Translations under genes and position numbers: made by a program
Notes under the pieces: generated by a model
The model's input: only the letters and a program-made list of their open reading frames with translations
Databases searched by the model: none
Told to the model about the DNA's origin: nothing
Part shown: piece by piece, positions 60,213 through 64,000 of the stretch
Position numbering within the stretch: the first letter of the stretch is position 1
Layout of the letters: each line of letters begins with the position of its first letter
NCBI RefSeq assembly: GCF_020080045.1
Contig: NZ_CP083451.1
Coordinates: forward strand, 124,001 to 188,000
Length of the DNA: 64,000 nt
Reading direction: 5' to 3'
Source: Comamonas odontotermitis
GTDB lineage: Bacteria; Pseudomonadota; Gammaproteobacteria; Burkholderiales; Burkholderiaceae_C

Positions 60213-61730
60213 ATGTCTTCCACCAAATCCATGCTCAAGTCGATTGACTTTGGCCAATTGATGCGGGCGGCCGAGGGGCTGACGCAATGGCGCGTGCTCG
60301 GTCTGTCGTTTCTGACCTGGCTGGCCGGCGGGCTGGTGCTGATGGGCGGCCAGATGCTGGCCACCCGCATGGGCAGCGTGTTCCTGGCTTTCCTCTTTTT
60401 TGTTGCGGCCCTCATTGTGTTCTGGGCAGGTACATCGGCGGTGGGCATCCTGCTGCAGGACAAGGCCAAGGATGTGGAAGAGCGCAGCATTGCCGACGCC
60501 TTGAGGGCGGGGCTGTTGTGCGTACCCAAATTCATCCTGTTTGGTCTGCTGGTGCTGGCCCTGGTGCTGGCGCTGTGTCTGGTGGGGGCTCTGGTCTACT
60601 TCATCTGCAAGATACCCTTCATCGGGCCGATCCTGCTGTTCTTTGCCCATCCGGCAATGGTCATCATTGCATCGGTGTTCTTCATCGCCTTGTACTGGGT
60701 GGCTGCGCCTTTGTTGGCCCCAGCCATCTGGGATGGCCGCAGCCTCAAGGGCGCGGTGTCGCTGGTGGTGTCGGTGGTGCGTACACGCCTGGTGCCGCTG
60801 GTGCTGATGCTGCTGGCGCTGTATGTGGTGGTCGGCATCATTGCGCTGGTGCTGTTCAGCGGCTTCGTGCCGGGCTTTGCATACATGACGGCCCTGGCCA
60901 GCGGCATCATCGGCCCTACCATGCTGGGCGGTTTTGGCGGAGGTGCATTTGGCCCGATGGCATTCAATGGCCATCTGGTCGCGGGCACCCTGTCCACCGT
61001 CATCCTGTTTGCAGTGCTGATGGCCCTGACCATGCAGGTCATGATCATGGGCATGAACATCATCTACCTGATGGTGACGGATGGCCTGGATGAAAAGGCC
61101 ACCGAAGAAAGCCTGCAGGCCGGCATTGCCCTGGCGCGCGAAAAGGCCCGCCAGGCGCAGGACATGGCCCGTGAAGCCGCCGACAAGGTGCGCCATGCCA
61201 CCCATACGGAGACACATGCTCCTCAAGCAGGAGCACCATCCACCGGTATGCCGGGTACTGCTGGTCAGAACAGCAGGCCATCATCTGCCGCCAACCCGGC
61301 GGACATCTTTGCCGCAAGTCCCGCAGCAACACCGGCTGCCAACAGTGCGGCGGCTGGCCTGGGGGCTACCGTGGCAACCGCCGCCCATGTGGCAGTGCAG
61401 GCAGCGCATGCCCCGACGGCTCAAGGCTCTCAAGGTCCGGCAGTGACCCCTGTCGCCCCGGCCGCCACGGAGGCATCTGCGCCAGCGCCGCAACCAGCCA
61501 AGGCCGCCGTGGAATCCGTACCGCCGGTGCAAGCACTAGCACCTGTGGCGCCCGTCTCGCCGCCAGCCCCGGTAGCCACGCCTTCTGGCGCTGCTGTACC
61601 CGGGGCGACGTCCACGGCAACGCCAGCACAGTCAGCCACCCAGGCGCCTTTGCCGCGCTGCAGCAACTGCTTTGAAGTGGTTGCCGACGACGACATGTTC
61701 TGCGGGCACTGTGGACACAAGCTGCACTGA
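60213..61730 (+). CDS. Polytopic membrane protein with C-terminal zinc ribbon
   Basis: Predicted 505-aa protein of unknown function. The first about 290 residues form six or more transmembrane segments (LSFLTWLAGGLVLMGGQML, FLAFLFFVAALIVFWAGTSAVGILL, FILFGLLVLALVLALCLVGALVYFI, VIIASVFFIALYWVAAPLL, LVPLVLMLLALYVVVGIIALVLF, VILFAVLMALTMQVMIMGMNIIYLM). A charged helical stretch (EKATEESLQAGIALAREKARQAQDMAREAADKV) and about 150 residues of Ala/Pro-rich linker follow. The end is a zinc ribbon CSNCFEVVADDDMFCGHCGHKLH. An AAAAGGAG ribosome binding site precedes the ATG. It ends the three-gene module and has a strong terminator. Confidence 0.74.
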   Translation: MSSTKSMLKSIDFGQLMRAAEGLTQWRVLGLSFLTWLAGGLVLMGGQMLATRMGSVFLAFLFFVAALIVFWAGTSAVGILLQDKAKDVEERSIADALRAGLLCVPKFILFGLLVLALVLALCLVGALVYFICKIPFIGPILLFFAHPAMVIIASVFFIALYWVAAPLLAPAIWDGRSLKGAVSLVVSVVRTRLVPLVLMLLALYVVVGIIALVLFSGFVPGFAYMTALASGIIGPTMLGGFGGGAFGPMAFNGHLVAGTLSTVILFAVLMALTMQVMIMGMNIIYLMVTDGLDEKATEESLQAGIALAREKARQAQDMAREAADKVRHATHTETHAPQAGAPSTGMPGTAGQNSRPSSAANPADIFAASPAATPAANSAAAGLGATVATAAHVAVQAAHAPTAQGSQGPAVTPVAPAATEASAPAPQPAKAAVESVPPVQALAPVAPVSPPAPVATPSGAAVPGATSTATPAQSATQAPLPRCSNCFEVVADDDMFCGHCGHKLH

Positions 61731-61747
61731 GCGTATAAAACGCAGCA

Positions 61748-61774
61748 AGAGGCGCCTTGGCGCCTCTTTTTTTA
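61748..61774 (+). terminator. Terminator after the zinc-ribbon module
   Basis: Stem AGAGGCGCC/GGCGCCTCT with a 2-base nominal loop and seven T residues, about 17 bases after the stop. Confidence 0.9.
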
Positions 61775-61948
61775 TTCAAATGCTGGTAATTAGCGGTAAT
61801 TGACCGTGTTTGGTCTGCAGGATTGGTAAAAGAGTGTTGCCGCAATGGCGCTTTGGCCTTAAAACCGGTGGGACGCAGCGGCGATTCGCTGCATGGCAGG
61901 TTACACTTTGCCGATTCATGTCCAGTCCATAGATCGGCTACTACATCC

Positions 61949-62692
61949 ATGTCAGGTGAAACGACGCAGCGCAGCGGTTTTGATATGAAAAGCGCCCAGT
62001 TGCCGGTGGTCGCATTTGCGTTGCGGTCGACAGATGCCGAGCAGCTGGCGCGCGAGTTTTCTGAGCGCTTCGGCAGTGACTCGGAGCTGTTCGACAACGA
62101 TCCCGTGCTGATTGACCTGGTGCAGGTGCGCGATGCAGAGACGCCCATCGACTTCGAGGCGCTGATGGCCTTGCTGCGCCAGTACCGCACCATGCCGGTG
62201 GCCGTGCGCGGCGGCAATGCGCAGCAGATGCAGGCCGCCCGTGCGGCTGGCCTCACTGCCGCGCCCGAGGCGCCACCGGTGCGCGCAACCGCTGCGGAAG
62301 AGCCCGCAGTGCGCGAGGTGATCCACGAGGTGGAAGTGGTCAAGGAAGTGCAATTGCCGGCCAAGACCACGGTGCGGGTGGACAAACCCATGCGCTCGGG
62401 CCAGCAGGTCTATGCGGCAGGCAGCGATGTGGTGGTCAATGCGGTTGTCAGTTTTGGTGCCGAAGTGATTGCCGACGGAAATGTGCACGTGTATGGCCCA
62501 TTGCGCGGACGGGCCGTGGCCGGTGCGCGGGGCGATACGTCGGCCCGCATCTATTGCACCTGTTTTGAGCCGCAACTGGTATCGATTGCCGGTATCTACC
62601 GTACGGTTGAATCGGACTTGCCGCCGGATGTGGCGGGCAAGCCTGCGATGGTGCGCCTGGATGGCGAAAAACTGCTGATTGAGCCGCTATAG
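61949..62692 (+). CDS. minC: Septum site-determining protein MinC
   Basis: Predicted 247-aa inhibitor of FtsZ assembly. The N-terminal domain (FDMKSAQLPVVAFALRSTDAEQLAREFSERFGS, then NDPVLIDLVQV and PIDFEALMALLRQYRTMPVAVRGGNAQQMQAARAAGL) matches MinC_N. The C-terminal beta-helix domain binds MinD and contains VDKPMRSGQQVYAAGSDVVVNAVVSFGAEVIADGNVHVYGPLRGRAVAGARGDTSARIYCTCFEPQLVSIAGIYR. The ATG at 61949 gives the normal N-terminus. It starts the minC-minD-minE operon; 79 bases separate it from minD. Confidence 0.95.
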   Translation: MSGETTQRSGFDMKSAQLPVVAFALRSTDAEQLAREFSERFGSDSELFDNDPVLIDLVQVRDAETPIDFEALMALLRQYRTMPVAVRGGNAQQMQAARAAGLTAAPEAPPVRATAAEEPAVREVIHEVEVVKEVQLPAKTTVRVDKPMRSGQQVYAAGSDVVVNAVVSFGAEVIADGNVHVYGPLRGRAVAGARGDTSARIYCTCFEPQLVSIAGIYRTVESDLPPDVAGKPAMVRLDGEKLLIEPL

Positions 62693-62771
62693 GCGGCCTG
62701 GAATGGTGAGCTCTGGAGACGGCCCACCGGGGCATTGAACAATTGAGGACGTAAAGAGAACGGATCATAAG

Positions 62772-63584
62772 ATGGCAAAAATCGTCGTTGTAACTTCCGG
62801 CAAAGGCGGAGTTGGCAAAACCACCACCAGTGCAAGCTTTGCGGCTGGTCTGGCATTGCAGGGCCACAAAACGGCCGTGATCGACTTTGACGTCGGCCTG
62901 CGCAATCTCGATCTGATCATGGGTTGCGAGCGCCGCGTGGTGTACGACCTGATCAATGTGATCCAGGGCGAGGCCAACCTGAACCAGGCATTGATCAAGG
63001 ACAAGCAGCTGGAAAACCTCTACATCCTGGCAGCGTCGCAGACCCGTGACAAGGATGCGCTGACGCAGGATGGCGTCGAGAAGATTCTCAAGGATCTGGC
63101 GGAGATGGATTTTGACTACATCGTCTGCGATTCGCCCGCCGGTATCGAAAGCGGTGCCTTGATGGCCATGCACTTTGCAGACGAAGCGCTGGTGGTGACC
63201 AACCCCGAGGTCTCATCCGTGCGAGATTCCGACCGCATCCTGGGCATGCTCAGCTCCAAGACGAAACGTGCCATCGACGGTGGCGACCCGATCAAGGAAC
63301 ACCTGCTCATCACCCGCTACAACCCCAACCGTGTACAGGATGGCCAGATGCTGTCGCTGGAGGACATCCAGGACATTCTGCGCATCAAGCTGATTGGCGT
63401 GATCCCCGAGTCCGAATCGGTGCTGCAGGCATCCAACCAGGGTACGCCTGCGATCAACCTGCCTGAAACGGATGTGTCGGAAGCCTACAAGGATGTGGTG
63501 TCGCGCTTTCTGGGCGAAGACAAGCCGATGCGCTTCATCGAAGCGCAAAAGCCTGGCTTCTTCAAACGTATTTTCGGGAGGTAA
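62772..63584 (+). CDS. minD: Septum site-determining ATPase MinD
   Basis: Predicted 270-aa membrane-associating ATPase that recruits MinC and, with MinE, oscillates to place the septum at mid-cell. Deviant Walker [18 protein letters not shown] is at residues 10-26. Walker A' is [28 protein letters not shown] and Walker [47 protein letters not shown]. The C-terminal amphipathic membrane-targeting helix is [18 protein letters not shown]. minE begins 5 bases after its stop. Confidence 0.97.
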   Translation: MAKIVVVTSGKGGVGKTTTSASFAAGLALQGHKTAVIDFDVGLRNLDLIMGCERRVVYDLINVIQGEANLNQALIKDKQLENLYILAASQTRDKDALTQDGVEKILKDLAEMDFDYIVCDSPAGIESGALMAMHFADEALVVTNPEVSSVRDSDRILGMLSSKTKRAIDGGDPIKEHLLITRYNPNRVQDGQMLSLEDIQDILRIKLIGVIPESESVLQASNQGTPAINLPETDVSEAYKDVVSRFLGEDKPMRFIEAQKPGFFKRIFGR

Positions 63585-63589
63585 GCGCC

Positions 63590-63850
63590 ATGTCCTTGCT
63601 GTCCCTGTTCCTGGGTGAAAAGAAGAAGACGGCCTCGGTTGCGAAAGAGCGCCTGCAGATCATTCTGGCGCACGAGCGCACCGGCCGCAGCAACAACCAG
63701 CCCGACTACCTGCCTGCGCTGCAAAAAGAGCTGATGGCCGTGATCGCCAAGTACGTTTCGGTCAATCCAGACGATGTCCGCGTCAATCTGGAGCGCCAGG
63801 ACAACCTGGAAGTGCTGGAAGTCAAGATCGAGCTGCCAGACGCCAAGTAA
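63590..63850 (+). CDS. minE: Cell division topological specificity factor MinE
   Basis: Predicted 86-aa regulator that stimulates MinD ATPase and restricts the Min inhibitor to the poles. The N-terminal anti-MinCD part is [32 protein letters not shown] (membrane-targeting residues, then the contact helix). The C-terminal dimerisation domain is [46 protein letters not shown]. It closes the min operon, 5 bases after minD, and a terminator follows. Confidence 0.97.
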   Translation: MSLLSLFLGEKKKTASVAKERLQIILAHERTGRSNNQPDYLPALQKELMAVIAKYVSVNPDDVRVNLERQDNLEVLEVKIELPDAK

Positions 63851-63888
63851 GCCCGGCGCCAATAGGTCAGGTAGCCTGTGAATAAACG

Positions 63889-63914
63889 AACGCGACCCAA
63901 GGGTCGCGTTTTTC
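63889..63914 (+). terminator. Terminator after the min operon
   Basis: Perfect 10-bp stem AACGCGACCC/GGGTCGCGTT with a 2-base loop and a T run, about 40 bases after the minE stop. Confidence 0.9.
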
Positions 63915-63915
63915 A

Positions 63916-63984
63916 TGTGGATAACGATGGTTTCAATCGCTGCTGCCGCAAGATGGATAAGTGCTGGCGGCCTATTTATCCACA
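63916..63984. promoter_or_regulatory. Two convergent perfect DnaA boxes at the window end
   Basis: TGTGGATAA at 63916-63924 (minus-strand TTATCCACA) and TTATCCACA at 63976-63984 (plus strand), both perfect R1-type boxes 51 bases apart. A weaker ATGGATAAG lies between them. They follow the minE terminator, and the sequence is cut off just after. Possibly part of the control region of the next gene. Confidence 0.6.
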
Positions 63985-64000
63985 AATCCTTGCTTTATGC

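Noticed and set aside
59520..61226. 568-codon His/Gln-rich minus-strand frame
   Set aside because: Composition is what the reverse of the Ala/Val/Leu-rich membrane gene gives. The plus-strand genes have good ribosome binding sites, a lipobox and transmembrane segments.

Overview
This window is high-GC chromosomal DNA from a betaproteobacterium, most likely a Comamonadaceae member (Comamonas/Acidovorax/Delftia-like). The assignment rests on gene content and order: mnmG-rsmG-LysE-parA-hydrolase-parB, a one-domain MetH, PagL, IPTL-CTERM and a minCDE operon. It is an inference, because no rRNA lies in the window. I see no rRNA, tRNA, CRISPR array or prophage. There is one intact insertion sequence.

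Left part (1-11 kb): 3-hydroxybutyrate dehydrogenase, a SlyD-like FKBP, a GNAT acetyltransferase and a short ribosome hibernation factor come first. They are followed by about 3 kb without convincing genes. That gap is A+T-rich between 3.5 and 5.3 kb and carries 8 perfect and about 9 near-perfect DnaA boxes, so it is a candidate replication origin, although dnaA itself is not in the window. Then come PagL, a Spy-like protein, RdgC, a complete IS3-family element with a 3-bp target duplication, and a CueR/CopZ copper pair.

Segregation region (11-18 kb): four perfect parS sites (TGTTTCACGTGAAACA) lie at 11.2, 11.9, 13.5 and 13.7 kb. The first is also the hairpin of a terminator, and the last two lie inside the mnmG coding sequence. 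mnmG, rsmG, a LysE exporter, parA, a small hydrolase and parB follow. With the DnaA-box cluster 6-10 kb away, this forms an origin-proximal segregation region.

Middle (18-43 kb): a mosaic of metabolic and regulatory genes. These include a CsgG-like lipoprotein with a peptidoglycan-binding tail, D-lactate dehydrogenase, a cobalamin adenosyltransferase, a very small DnaB-like ATPase of unknown role, and a D-amino-acid cluster (dadA, periplasmic binding protein, racemase). Serine dehydratase, an AidB-like dehydrogenase, FetAB, RecQ, and a MetH carrying only the homocysteine-methyltransferase part complete it.

5-Oxoproline locus (42.7-49.7 kb): a GntR regulator faces DUF969-DUF979-pxpA-pxpBC-biotin carboxylase/BCCP. 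Two palindromes 42 bp apart lie in the divergent promoter region. The partnership of KipI/KipA-type subunits with a biotin carboxylase resembles a split urea-carboxylase-like enzyme and is one of the most interesting features. The carboxylase gene is preceded by a rearranged duplicate of its own start.

Right part (50-64 kb): a LytTR two-component system beside an IPTL-CTERM surface protein, YihY, a CoA-transferase, a uracil permease, a three-gene envelope module with zinc ribbons at both ends, and minC-minD-minE followed by two more perfect DnaA boxes at the edge of the window.
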